In this document: positions 37,696 through 46,061 of the stretch, piece after piece
How the letters are laid out: every line of letters starts with the position of its first letter
Position numbering within the stretch: the first letter of the stretch is position 1
DNA from: Dietzia cinnamea NBRC 102147
GTDB lineage: Bacteria; Actinomycetota; Actinomycetes; Mycobacteriales; Mycobacteriaceae
NCBI RefSeq assembly: GCF_001571065.1
Contig: NZ_BCSW01000007.1
Location: 1-64,000, forward strand
Reading direction: 5' to 3'
DNA length: 64,000 bases
Position numbers and translations under genes: made by a program
The notes under the pieces: generated by a model
Told to the model about the DNA's origin: nothing
Seen by the model: the letters and a program-made list of their open reading frames with translations, nothing else
Databases searched by the model: none

Positions 37696-37935
37696 CTAGT
37701 TCAAGTCCGGCTGCTTGCTGTACCGGCCGCCGGCGCCGCCTAAACGCGCGATCGCGGCGATCAATCCTGCGGCGGGGACAAGCATGGCGACCAGCGCCGC
37801 TGGCGGAAGCCCGTCTTCCGGCGAGGCGGCGGCGAGGCTGATGCCGAACTGGGCGACGGCCAGGAACAGCAGCGCGGCCGACGCGAACAGGAGGAGGTCC
37901 TCTCGAAGAAGCCGCTCGAACCTGCGAAGCCTCAA
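37696..37935 (-). CDS. Small membrane protein (79 aa)
   Basis: A TTG start at 37933-37935 gives RLRRFERLLREDLLLFASAA, then LLFLAVAQFGISLAAAS and ALVAMLVPAAGLIAAIARL: a basic amphipathic N-terminus and two membrane segments. No family is recognised. It lies 15 bp after the DUF1648-like gene and probably belongs to the same transcript. The start is uncertain because there is no strong ribosome site. Confidence 0.5.
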   Translation of the reverse strand: MRLRRFERLLREDLLLFASAALLFLAVAQFGISLAAASPEDGLPPAALVAMLVPAAGLIAAIARLGGAGGRYSKQPDLN

Positions 37936-37950
37936 GGGGGTAGCGGCCCA

Positions 37951-38259
37951 CTAGTCCCGGTTGGGGGCATTAATTGCCCGGGGTGACCGTAGCGTCACAA
38001 GGGAGGAAAGCAGGGCAGTGAGCGTGATCACGGCGGCCGTCAGTGCGAAGGTGATGAGCGCGCTCGCCTTGCTCGTCCAGTTCGTAGGTGGCCCGCTGAA
38101 TTCGAACTGGGTGGGAACTCGCGGCGGAAGAACCCCGATCTGCCAGATGAAGACCCCGAGCCAGATAGCCGCTGCCACGGTGGCAAGTCCGGATATCCAT
38201 CGACTCGTGGGTTCACGAGGCAGCCGACGAGCCTCGTCCGTGATCGAGCTCGATGTCAT
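37951..38259 (-). CDS. DUF1648-like membrane protein
   Basis: A 102-residue protein with two or three membrane helices: ISGLATVAAAIWLGVFIWQI and ITFALTAAVITLTALLSSLV. Between them PPRVPTQFEFSGPPTNWTSK carries the P-x-H/Q-F-x-x-x-G-x-x-x-x-W-x-S/K pattern of DUF1648 proteins. These often accompany GntR-type regulators or signalling genes; none is adjacent here. Function unknown. Confidence 0.65.
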   Translation of the reverse strand: MTSSSITDEARRLPREPTSRWISGLATVAAAIWLGVFIWQIGVLPPRVPTQFEFSGPPTNWTSKASALITFALTAAVITLTALLSSLVTLRSPRAINAPNRD

Positions 38260-38429
38260 ACAGCCTTCTCCCTGCCGTGCCGACCGGCTGAAGGCATAAC
38301 TTTACAGTGAAAACACGCATCAGCGTGGACTTGCACAGCGCCGCCGGAGTGGCCCATGTTGTAACCGTCACGCCGAAACGGCTTGAGAGGAATGTGCGCT
38401 GGGCTGGCGCCCTATCGCGTAGGGGTGGG

Positions 38430-38765
38430 CTACGCGCTGGCGAGTCGCTGGGCCGCCCACTGATTGAGGGAGACGTGGTTTTCCGCCGCCTCCATCACCA
38501 GACGGCGGTGGACCTCCGCCGAGGTGCGGACGTAGATGGTGCCGCTGTAGGTGCGTTCGGCGAACGGGAGGGGGACCTTCTCGCCCGCGTCGGTGAGGTC
38601 ATCCACGACATCGGCGACCAGCTTCACGAGACCCTGGAGTGCTTCGGTCTGGTCCTGCTCGAGGTAGGACAGCGACGGGAACTCCAGAACGGTGGCGACG
38701 TACTCGTCGTCGTCGGGCGACCACTGAACTCGGTACGAGTAGCGGCGGGGATCGATATCGCTCAT
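38430..38765 (-). CDS. hicB: HicB-type antitoxin
   Basis: A 111-residue protein. The N-terminal partial RNase-H fold has RYSYRVQWSPDDDEYVATVL, EFPSLSYLEQDQTEALQGLV and KLVADVVDD. The C-terminal ribbon-helix-helix reads IYVRTSAEVHRRLVMEAAEN and LNQWAAQRLA for DNA binding. It neutralises HicA and represses the operon. The start overlaps the hicA stop (ATGA). The pair stands divergent from the cobN riboswitch leader. Confidence 0.9.
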   Translation of the reverse strand: MSDIDPRRYSYRVQWSPDDDEYVATVLEFPSLSYLEQDQTEALQGLVKLVADVVDDLTDAGEKVPLPFAERTYSGTIYVRTSAEVHRRLVMEAAENHVSLNQWAAQRLASA

Positions 38766-39013
38766 GACTGTTCCTCCATCTTCTTGATCGCTGCGAGCAC
38801 TTGCTTGACCTGGTACGGCTTGGCCTGGCCGTTCTTGCCTCGCTGAATGTTCACTCGCGGGTCTCCCTGCCAGGGCATCTTGAACACCGCGTGGCTGGTT
38901 CCCTGCTGGCGAGGCTCCCCGAAGGCGCGCACGCACAGTGCGTACAGGTCGCTGTAGGCCACCGAGCCGGGGTTCCGCTCGATTGCAGCCCGGATCTTGT
39001 CGGCCTTGGACAC
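38762..39013 (-). CDS. hicA: HicA-type mRNA interferase toxin
   Basis: An 83-residue protein with the double-stranded-RNA-binding-like fold: SDLYALCVRAFGEPRQQGTS, then HAVFKMPWQG with the catalytic His of HicA (G-S/T-H), and GQAKPYQVKQVLAAIKKME. It cleaves translated mRNA when free of HicB. The GTG start is at 39011-39013. It is the first gene of hicA-hicB. Confidence 0.88.
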   Translation of the reverse strand: MSKADKIRAAIERNPGSVAYSDLYALCVRAFGEPRQQGTSHAVFKMPWQGDPRVNIQRGKNGQAKPYQVKQVLAAIKKMEEQS

Positions 39014-39108
39014 GATCCCATGCTAGCGCATTCGCTAGCATCTGTCTCCCCTTGGCGAGGCAAGGGGACCAAGGGCGAAGGCGGACTCGGTCGGCGGATA
39101 GGCTCGCC

Positions 39109-39275
39109 CGTGCCGTGGTGCTCGGGAAGCCGGAGGAAAAGCCGGCGCGGCCCTCGCCACTGTAGTCGCGGAGCCACGCGACCCTCGTCCGTCCCACGCG
39201 TGGGGCGGAGGCCACTGGGCGGGAGCCCGGGAAGGTCGGTCGCGCGGCGTTGATGCGGAAGCCAGGAGACCGGCC
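39109..39275 (+). promoter_or_regulatory. Cobalamin riboswitch upstream of cobN
   Basis: On the plus strand, GGGAAGCCGGAGGAAAAGCC, GGCGCGGCCCTCGCCACTGT, then GCGGAAGCCAGGAGACCGGC as the B12 box. The cobN start is about 40 bases further downstream. Confidence 0.9.
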
Positions 39276-39310
39276 ACGGCGACATGTTCCACGAGGGTTT
39301 GGAGAAGAAC

Positions 39311-42300
39311 ATGCGCCCCGACCGGCGTTCGGCGTCCCCTGATGACGCCCCGGCACGCTCCGACGTGCCCCACATCGCACTGCTGTCCACCTCCGACACG
39401 GACCTGCTCTCCGCGCGCGAATCCGGCGCGGCGTTCACGCTCGGCAACCCGTCGCGCCTGGACGTCGAGGCCGACCTAACCGCGCTGATCGAGGCCGCCG
39501 ACCTGGTGGTGGTGCGGATCCTTGGCTCGCGCCGCTCGTGGGACGACGGGTTCGCCGCCGTCCTGGGCGCGGGCGTGCCCGTGGTGGTGCTGGGCGGCGA
39601 GCAGACGCCCGACGCCGACCTCATGGAGCTGTCGACGGTCCCCATCGGCACCGCCGCCGAGGCCCACCGCTACCTCGCCGAGGGCGGGCCCACGAACCTC
39701 GCGCAGCTGCACGCCTTTCTGTCGGACACCGTGCTGCTCACCGGCGCCGGGTTCGAGCCGCCGGTGAGCGTGCCGGTGTGGGGGATGCCGGGGCGGCCGG
39801 GAACGCCGGGCGTGGGCGCGGGCGTCGACTCCACGGCGAGTGGTCACAAACGCGGCGATTCCCGGGACGCGACCTGGGAGAACGTGAACGAAATCGACCA
39901 CTCGCCGAGGGTCGACCAGCCACCGCGCAACACCGACCACTCGCCGCAGGTCGACCACTCGGCGGGCGGGCCGGGCGGCGGGCCACGCGTGGGCGTGCTC
40001 TACTACCGCGCCCACGAGGTGAGCGGGAACTCCGGATTCGCGCACGCGCTGGCCGACGCGATCGACGCCGCCGGCGGGGTGGGCGTGCCGATCTTCGCCG
40101 GCTCCCTGCGCTCGGCGCCCGACGAGCTGTTCGACGCCTTTAGCACGCTGGACGCGCTGGTCGTGACCGTACTGGCGGCCGGCGGCACCACGCCCGGGGC
40201 CGCCAGCGCGGGTGGCGACGACGAGGCGTGGGACGTCGAGCGCATCGCCGCCCTGGACATCCCCGTGTTGCAGGGCCTGTGCCTGACCTGGGGCCGCGAC
40301 GACTGGTCGGAGTCGGACGACGGCGTCAACCCGCTGGACTCGGCCAACCAGATCGCGATCCCCGAGTTCGACGGGCGCATCATCACCGCTCCGTTCTCGT
40401 TCAAGGAGATCGACGCCGACGGCCTGCCCCGCTACGTCGCCGACCCCGAGCGGTGCGCGCGCGTGGCCGGGATCGCCGTGGCCCACGCCCGGCTGCGCCA
40501 CGTCGCGCGCGCTGACCGCAAGATCGCGCTGGTCCTGTCGGCGTACCCGACCAAGCACTCCCGCATCGGCAACGCCGTCGGCCTGGACACCCCCGCGTCC
40601 ACCATTCGCCTCCTGCGGCGGATGCGCGAGGACGGCTACGACCTGGGCCCGGCGGACGGACCCGTCGCGAAGTTCCTCGACGAGCAGGCCTACGCCACCG
40701 ACACCGCCGCCGGCGACGCCCTCATCCACGCCCTCATCGACGCGGGCGGCCAGGACGAGGAGTGGCTCACCACGGCCCAGCTCACCGAGAGCCACGTCCG
40801 CATCTCCACCGAGGACTACCTGCGCTGGACCGCCGACCTGCCCGCGACTCTGCGCAACGAGATGGTCGAGGCGTGGGGCGAGGCGCCGGGCACCCTGTTC
40901 GTCAACGACGCCGGCGAGATCGTCCTGGCCACCCTTCAAGCGGGCAACGTCGTCCTGTTGATCCAGCCGCCCCGCGGCTTCGGTGAGAACCCGGTGGCGA
41001 TCTACCACGACCCCGAGCTCGCGCCGTCCCACCACTACCTGGCCGCCTACCGCTGGCTGGCCCACGGCTTCAGCGCGCACGCGCTGGTGCACATCGGCAA
41101 GCACGGCTCGCTGGAGTGGCTGCCGGGCAAGAACGCCGCCCTCTCGGCTGACTGCGCCACGGACGCGGCCATCGCGAACCTGCCGCTGATCTACCCCTTC
41201 CTCGTCAACGACCCGGGCGAGGGCGCGCAGGCCAAGCGCCGCGCGCACGCCACGATCGTCGACCACCTGGTCCCGCCCATGGCCCGCGCGGAGTCGTACG
41301 GCGACATCGCGCGGCTCGAGCAGCTGCTCGACGAGTACGGCAACATCGCCGCGATGGACCCGGCCAAGCTGCCGTCCATCCGCGCGCAGATCTGGACCCT
41401 CATGCAGGCCGCGCACATGCACGAGGACCTGGGCCTGGAGCAGCGTCCCGATGACGAGGAGTTCGACGACTTCCTCCTCCACGTGGACGGCTGGCTGTGT
41501 GAGATCAAGGACGTCCAGATCCGCGACGGCCTGCACGTCCTCGGCCAGGCGCCCGACGGTGAGGCCCGCGTCAACCTGGTGCTGGCCATCCTGCGCGCGT
41601 CCCAGGTATGGGGCGGGCAGTCCGGCGCGGTGCCGGGCCTGCGCCGCGCGCTCGGCCTGGCCGAGGGCGCGCCCACCGAGGAGGTCGACCGCGTGGAGGC
41701 GCGGGCGCGCGCGTTGGTGGAGGCCATGGAGGCGCGCGACTGGGACGTGGCCGCGGTGCACGAGGTCCTGGCCGAGGTGCGTCGGGCCGGTGCGTCCGGT
41801 GACGCCGGGGAGCGTGGCGACGGTCCCGGGGGCGACGACGACGAGGTGGCGCAGGTGCTCGGCTTCGCCGCCCGTGAGGTCGTCCCGAGGTTGGCCGGTA
41901 CGGCCGACGAGCTGGACGCGGTCATGCACGCCCTGGACGGCGGGTTCATCCCGGCCGGCCCCTCGGGATCCCCGCTGCGGGGCCTGGTCAACGTGCTGCC
42001 CACGGGGCGGAACTTCTACACCGTGGACCCGCGGGCGATCCCGTCTCGACTGGCGTGGGACACCGGCCAGGCCATAGCCGACTCGCTGCTCGAGCGGCAC
42101 CTGGAGGAGACCGGCTCCTACCCGGCCTCGGTGGGGCTGTCGATCTGGGGCACCTCGGCCATGCGCACCTCGGGCGACGACATCGCCGAGGTGCTGGCCC
42201 TATTGGGCGTGCGCCCGGAGTGGGACGAGGCCTCCCGCCGCGTCACCGGCCTCGAGGTGATCCCGACCGAGGAGCTGGGGCGCCCGCGCGTCGACGTGAC

Positions 42301-43195
42301 GGTCCGGATCTCCGGCTTCTTCCGCGACGCGTTTCCGCACGTCATCGCGATGCTCGACGACGCCGTCCGGATGGTCGCCGAGCTCGACGAGCCGGACGAG
42401 CTCAACTACGTCGCCGCCCACACCCGCGCCGACCTGGCCGAGCACCACGATGGGCGGCGGGCCACCACCCGCATCTTCGGCTCGGCGCCCGGGTCGTACG
42501 GCGCGGGGATCCTGCAGACCATCGAGGCGGGCAACTGGCGCGACGACCGCGACCTGGCCGAGGTGTACACCCGCTGGGGCGGCTATGCCTACGGCCGCGA
42601 CCTGGCCGGGGTGCCCGCCGCCGACGACATGCGCACCAACTACCGGCGCATCGCGGTCGCCGCCAAGAACATCGACACCCGCGAGCACGACATCGCCGAC
42701 TCGGACGACTACTTCCAGTACCACGGCGGGATGATCGCCACCGTGCGCGCGCTTACCGGCGCCGAGCCGCGCGCGTACGTGGGCGACTCCACCACCCCGG
42801 ACGCGATCCGCACCCGGACCCTGGCCGAGGAGACCCGGCGGGTGTTCCGGGCCCGGGTGGTCAACCCGCGCTGGATCGCCGCCATGCAGCGGCACGGTTA
42901 CAAGGGCGCGTTCGAACTCGCCGCGACCGTGGACTACCTGTTCGGGTTCGACGCCACCGCCGGCGTGGTGCAGGACTGGATGTACGACACCCTGGCCCGC
43001 GAGTACGTCCTCGACGAGAAGACGCAGGACTTTCTGCGCCAGTCCAACCCGTGGGCGCTGCGCGGGATGATCGAGCGACTCTCCGAGGCCGCCGACCGCG
43101 GCATGTGGGCCGAGCCGAACGCCGAGGTCATGGATCAGATGCGGCAGGTCTACCTCGACGTCGAGGGCGATCTCGAGGACTCCCATGGCGACTGA
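39311..43195 (+). CDS. cobN: Cobaltochelatase subunit CobN
   Basis: A 1294-residue large subunit that inserts cobalt into hydrogenobyrinic acid a,c-diamide. Conserved blocks include ALVLSAYPTKHSRIGNAVGL, IQPPRGFGENPVAIYHDPEL, HALVHIGKHGSLEWLPGKNA, LPTGRNFYTVDPRAIPSRLA and RGMIERLSEAADRGMWAEPN. Two inserts stand out: residues about 175-220, rich in DHSP-type repeats and encoded by a palindromic element, and residues about 830-850 (GERGDGPGGDDDEV). The ATG at 39311 follows GGAGAAG. The frame is intact through both inserts. It overlaps cobF by 11 bp. Confidence 0.96.
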   Translation: MRPDRRSASPDDAPARSDVPHIALLSTSDTDLLSARESGAAFTLGNPSRLDVEADLTALIEAADLVVVRILGSRRSWDDGFAAVLGAGVPVVVLGGEQTPDADLMELSTVPIGTAAEAHRYLAEGGPTNLAQLHAFLSDTVLLTGAGFEPPVSVPVWGMPGRPGTPGVGAGVDSTASGHKRGDSRDATWENVNEIDHSPRVDQPPRNTDHSPQVDHSAGGPGGGPRVGVLYYRAHEVSGNSGFAHALADAIDAAGGVGVPIFAGSLRSAPDELFDAFSTLDALVVTVLAAGGTTPGAASAGGDDEAWDVERIAALDIPVLQGLCLTWGRDDWSESDDGVNPLDSANQIAIPEFDGRIITAPFSFKEIDADGLPRYVADPERCARVAGIAVAHARLRHVARADRKIALVLSAYPTKHSRIGNAVGLDTPASTIRLLRRMREDGYDLGPADGPVAKFLDEQAYATDTAAGDALIHALIDAGGQDEEWLTTAQLTESHVRISTEDYLRWTADLPATLRNEMVEAWGEAPGTLFVNDAGEIVLATLQAGNVVLLIQPPRGFGENPVAIYHDPELAPSHHYLAAYRWLAHGFSAHALVHIGKHGSLEWLPGKNAALSADCATDAAIANLPLIYPFLVNDPGEGAQAKRRAHATIVDHLVPPMARAESYGDIARLEQLLDEYGNIAAMDPAKLPSIRAQIWTLMQAAHMHEDLGLEQRPDDEEFDDFLLHVDGWLCEIKDVQIRDGLHVLGQAPDGEARVNLVLAILRASQVWGGQSGAVPGLRRALGLAEGAPTEEVDRVEARARALVEAMEARDWDVAAVHEVLAEVRRAGASGDAGERGDGPGGDDDEVAQVLGFAAREVVPRLAGTADELDAVMHALDGGFIPAGPSGSPLRGLVNVLPTGRNFYTVDPRAIPSRLAWDTGQAIADSLLERHLEETGSYPASVGLSIWGTSAMRTSGDDIAEVLALLGVRPEWDEASRRVTGLEVIPTEELGRPRVDVTVRISGFFRDAFPHVIAMLDDAVRMVAELDEPDELNYVAAHTRADLAEHHDGRRATTRIFGSAPGSYGAGILQTIEAGNWRDDRDLAEVYTRWGGYAYGRDLAGVPAADDMRTNYRRIAVAAKNIDTREHDIADSDDYFQYHGGMIATVRALTGAEPRAYVGDSTTPDAIRTRTLAEETRRVFRARVVNPRWIAAMQRHGYKGAFELAATVDYLFGFDATAGVVQDWMYDTLAREYVLDEKTQDFLRQSNPWALRGMIERLSEAADRGMWAEPNAEVMDQMRQVYLDVEGDLEDSHGD
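39834..39907. repeat. Palindromic element translated inside cobN
   Basis: CGGCGAGTGGTC (39834-39845) is the exact inverse of GACCACTCGCCG (39896-39907). Two further near-copies of the right arm follow (around 39933 and 39953). The centre, CGCGACCTGGGAGAACGTGA, is nearly identical to a non-coding element at 44811. In cobN the segment is read as hydrophilic GHKRGDSRDATWENVNEIDH. Confidence 0.8.
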
Positions 43196-43961
43196 GAAGC
43201 GGCGCGTGCGCGTGGTGGGCATCGGCTCCGGTGGGCTCGACCAGATCACCATCGAGGCCGCCGAGGCCCTGCGCGCGAGCGCCTATGCCCTCGCCGCCGT
43301 GAAGGGCCCGGCCGACGCGTTGGTCGATCTCCGCGCGCGGCTGCTCGCCCGGCACGCCCCGGACGTGGAGCTGGTGGGCGTGCCCGATCCGGAGAGGGAC
43401 CGCTCGTGGTCGTCGACCTCCACCGACGGTGACTACCTCGGCGTGGTTCAGGACTGGCATGAGGCGCGCTCGCTGGCGTGGGAGCGCGCGATCGCCGCGC
43501 GGCCCGGCGACGTGGCGATCCCGGTGTGGGGCGACCCGGCGTTCTACGACTCGACGCTGCGGATTCTCGACCGGATCACCGAGCGCGGCCGCCTGGCGCT
43601 GGACGTGGAGGTGCTGCCCGGGATCTCCGCGCTGCAGGTCCTGGCCGCCCGGCACCGACTGGTCCTGCACGAGATCGGCGGCACCGTCACCGTGACCACC
43701 GGCCGGAGGCTGCGCGAGGTGGTGGCCGCTGGCGCGGACAACGTGGTGGTGATGCTCAACGCCGAGCCTCCGCCGGACGAGCTGGCCGACTGGCACATCT
43801 GGTGGGGCGGCAACCTCGGCGACGGCGGCGAGACGCTGGTGGCCGGCCGCGTCGGCGACGTGCTGGGTGACCTGCGTGCCCACCGCGAGCGGCTGCGCGC
43901 CGAGTTCGGCTGGGTGATGGACGTGTATCTGCTGCGACGCAGAGAAGGGACGACGGCCTGA
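43185..43961 (+). CDS. cobF: Precorrin-6A synthase (deacetylating) CobF
   Basis: A 258-residue methylase that adds the C1 methyl and releases acetate, specific to the aerobic pathway. It has VRVVGIGSGGLDQITIEAAE, LAAVKGPADALVDLRARLL, VPDPERDRSWSSTSTDGDY, IPVWGDPAFYDSTLRILDRI and VEVLPGISALQVLAARHRLV. The length is standard. It is coupled to cobN by overlap and to cobA by ATGA-type contact. Confidence 0.94.
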   Translation: MATEKRRVRVVGIGSGGLDQITIEAAEALRASAYALAAVKGPADALVDLRARLLARHAPDVELVGVPDPERDRSWSSTSTDGDYLGVVQDWHEARSLAWERAIAARPGDVAIPVWGDPAFYDSTLRILDRITERGRLALDVEVLPGISALQVLAARHRLVLHEIGGTVTVTTGRRLREVVAAGADNVVVMLNAEPPPDELADWHIWWGGNLGDGGETLVAGRVGDVLGDLRAHRERLRAEFGWVMDVYLLRRREGTTA

Positions 43962-44731
43962 TGACGGGTGAGATCGAGTGCACCGGCCGGGTGGTGTTGG
44001 TCGGCGGCGGGCCGGGGGATCCGGGGCTCATGACCGTGGCCGGCCTCGACGCCGTCCGCAGCGCGGACGTGGTGGTGACCGACCGCTTGGGGCCGGTGTC
44101 GATCCTCGACGAGCTCGATCCGGGCATCGAGGTGATCGGTGTGGGCAAGGTGCCGTTCGGTCCCGCCACCCCGCAGGAGGAGATCAACCGGATCCTCGTG
44201 GAGCAGGCCCGCCGCGGCCGGACCGTGGTGCGGCTCAAGGGCGGCGACAGCTTCCTGTTCGGTCGCGGCGCCGAGGAGCATCTCGCGTGCACGGCCGCAG
44301 GAGTGCCCGTCACGGTGATCCCGGGCGTGACTTCAGCGTTCTCAGTGCCCGCGCTCGTCGGGGTCCCGGCCACGCACCGTGGGCTCTCGCAGGGAGTGTC
44401 GGTGATCTCCGGACACGTCCCGCCCGGCGATCCGCAGTCGACTCTGGACTACGGCGCGCTCGCCAGGTCCGGGACGACGCTAGTGCTGCTCATGGCGGTG
44501 ACGACCCTCCCGGCCATTACCGCCGAGCTGCTGGCCGAGGGGATGCCCGGGGGCACCCCGGCGGTGCTGATCGAGAACGGCTCGACGCCGGTGGAGCGGG
44601 TCTTGCGCGGGACGCTGGCGACCATCGCGCGGCAGGCGGCGGAGGCGGGGGTCGGGCCGCCCGCGATCACGGTGATCGGCGCGGTCGCCGGGCTGGCGGG
44701 GGAGCTGGTGCCCGGGCTGCCCTTCGCCTGA
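43961..44731 (+). CDS. cobA: Uroporphyrinogen-III C-methyltransferase CobA
   Basis: A 256-residue SUMT that converts uroporphyrinogen III to precorrin-2, the entry to the corrin (and siroheme) pathway. It has VVLVGGGPGDPGLMTVAGLD, KGGDSFLFGRGAEEHLACTA, VTVIPGVTSAFSVPALVGVP and HRGLSQGVSVISGHVPP. The length fits the methylase domain alone, without the CysG dehydrogenase or a HemD fusion. Last gene of the riboswitch-led cobN-cobF-cobA operon. Confidence 0.94.
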   Translation: MTGEIECTGRVVLVGGGPGDPGLMTVAGLDAVRSADVVVTDRLGPVSILDELDPGIEVIGVGKVPFGPATPQEEINRILVEQARRGRTVVRLKGGDSFLFGRGAEEHLACTAAGVPVTVIPGVTSAFSVPALVGVPATHRGLSQGVSVISGHVPPGDPQSTLDYGALARSGTTLVLLMAVTTLPAITAELLAEGMPGGTPAVLIENGSTPVERVLRGTLATIARQAAEAGVGPPAITVIGAVAGLAGELVPGLPFA

Positions 44732-45191
44732 CCCGGCCGGTCGCCTAACCTGGCCGGTCGCCCGGGGTCGCCGGGCGGCCCGTAGCCGCACGGTGGGCTG
44801 GGCCCTTCCTCGGCGAGTGGTCGCAAATGCTCGGGTCGCGAGAACGCGACCTGGGGGAACGTGAGCAGATGTGACCCCGCGATGAGGCCGCCCGAGGGAC
44901 GCAGCGCCGTGCGCTGCACTCACCCGGCTACGTCCGATCGCCTGGCCCGTCAGAATGGCCCGTTCGGGCGGGATGGGCCTCCACTCGCGCGGCGACATCG
45001 TCGGGGGCACTCAGCGTCGATGACAAGGAGAGGGAGCCGACGGGCAAGTGGGAGACGGCCTGTGTGAGTGACTATCGAGGAATCGGCCACTACCGTCGGA
45101 CCTGAGCGCGGCACCGTGGGTGTCGGGCGAGTCGCAAGGCCAGGTGCACCCGGGGCAGACCGAAACCCTGGCTTTGCGCACGATCAGTAAG
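44732..45191. other. Intergenic stretch after cobA
   Basis: About 460 bp. It holds the palindromic element at 44811-44880. The remainder (to 45191) has no supported gene; short open frames there lack ribosome sites. Confidence 0.45.
44811..44880. repeat. Palindromic element, second copy, non-coding
   Basis: CGGCGAGTGGTCGCAAATGC starts the element. GGTCGCAAATGCTC pairs imperfectly with GAGCAGATGTGACC, and inside, GTCGCG-AGAA-CGCGAC is a perfect hairpin. The left end and the CGCGACCTGGGGGAACGTGA part match the copy inside cobN. Confidence 0.75.
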
Positions 45192-45863
45192 TCAGATTTC
45201 CCACCTGAGTAGGCCAGGCACCTGACTACGTTTGTTGATGAACTCTGCCAGCGCGGGGTCGATACATCCCGCGACGCTGAGTAGGTCGCCGTAGCGAGCC
45301 TGCACATCTTCCGACCACACCCGGTGGTGGTGGCCGATCCGGTTCCGTAGCTCGCGCAGTCGTTTTACAGGGTCCTGAATGGTCGACTGGTCGCGCGTGG
45401 GTGCGTGGGGGAACGCGCCGGCGATATCGGGCCAGAGGAACATCTGGCGGCGGGAGACCATCTGGTGCCAGAACCCGAACGGCAGTTCGGAGATAATCTG
45501 GCCGGGGTTCAGCGGCTTGCGGTTTCGCCTGACGCGGCCGATGCTCTCGGCGATGTCTTTGTACGGCTGGCGGTGCTTATCTACTCCGTTGCCGTCGCGA
45601 CCCAGCTCTCGGAAGTCGTCGAATACCCAATGGCCCGAACGTCCAAGCGCAAGATGACGTTCGGCCAAACGCGCATCGAGAGCATTGCGGAACGCCACCT
45701 CGAAGTAGGCGAACGATTGCCAGAAGGCGCCGGAGATCGCGACGTTCCACCGGTACAGTTCCATCGCCATGACGTGATCGCCCTGGGCGCGGGCGAGATA
45801 GTGCTGCAGCCGCGCCGGGGCGAAGTGGCGCTCATAGAACGCCCAGTTGCTCGCGCTGGTCAC
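45192..45863 (-). CDS. Abi-like (AbiD/F-type) protein with HEPN motif
   Basis: A 223-residue all-helical protein. Characteristic stretches are RLQHYLARAQGDHVMAMELY, AISGAFWQSFAYFEVAFRNA, IISELPFGFWHQMVSRRQ, and a C-terminal LRELRNRIGHHHRVW containing RN-x-x-x-H, the HEPN RNase signature found in the Abi_2/AbiD/F group. Such proteins stop phage growth by abortive infection. It is a single gene placed after cobA in opposite orientation, with base composition slightly poorer in GC than the cob genes. Confidence 0.75.
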   Translation of the reverse strand: MTSASNWAFYERHFAPARLQHYLARAQGDHVMAMELYRWNVAISGAFWQSFAYFEVAFRNALDARLAERHLALGRSGHWVFDDFRELGRDGNGVDKHRQPYKDIAESIGRVRRNRKPLNPGQIISELPFGFWHQMVSRRQMFLWPDIAGAFPHAPTRDQSTIQDPVKRLRELRNRIGHHHRVWSEDVQARYGDLLSVAGCIDPALAEFINKRSQVPGLLRWEI

Positions 45864-46061
45864 ACCTGCCTCCGCTGGGTACTATTGGAGTCGAACACCC
45901 CGGACCCGTCCCTGTAGTCCTCCTCGGAGGGCCGATCACACGGCCGGGGTTCTGCTTTTAAACCGCTCCGGTTGCTGCTGCCGCGATTCCGTCCAGCCAG
46001 CTCGTCAGCGGCCCGTCTCGGGAGGGGACGCTACCCGGGAGTTCCGGCCCCGTGGGGCGGG

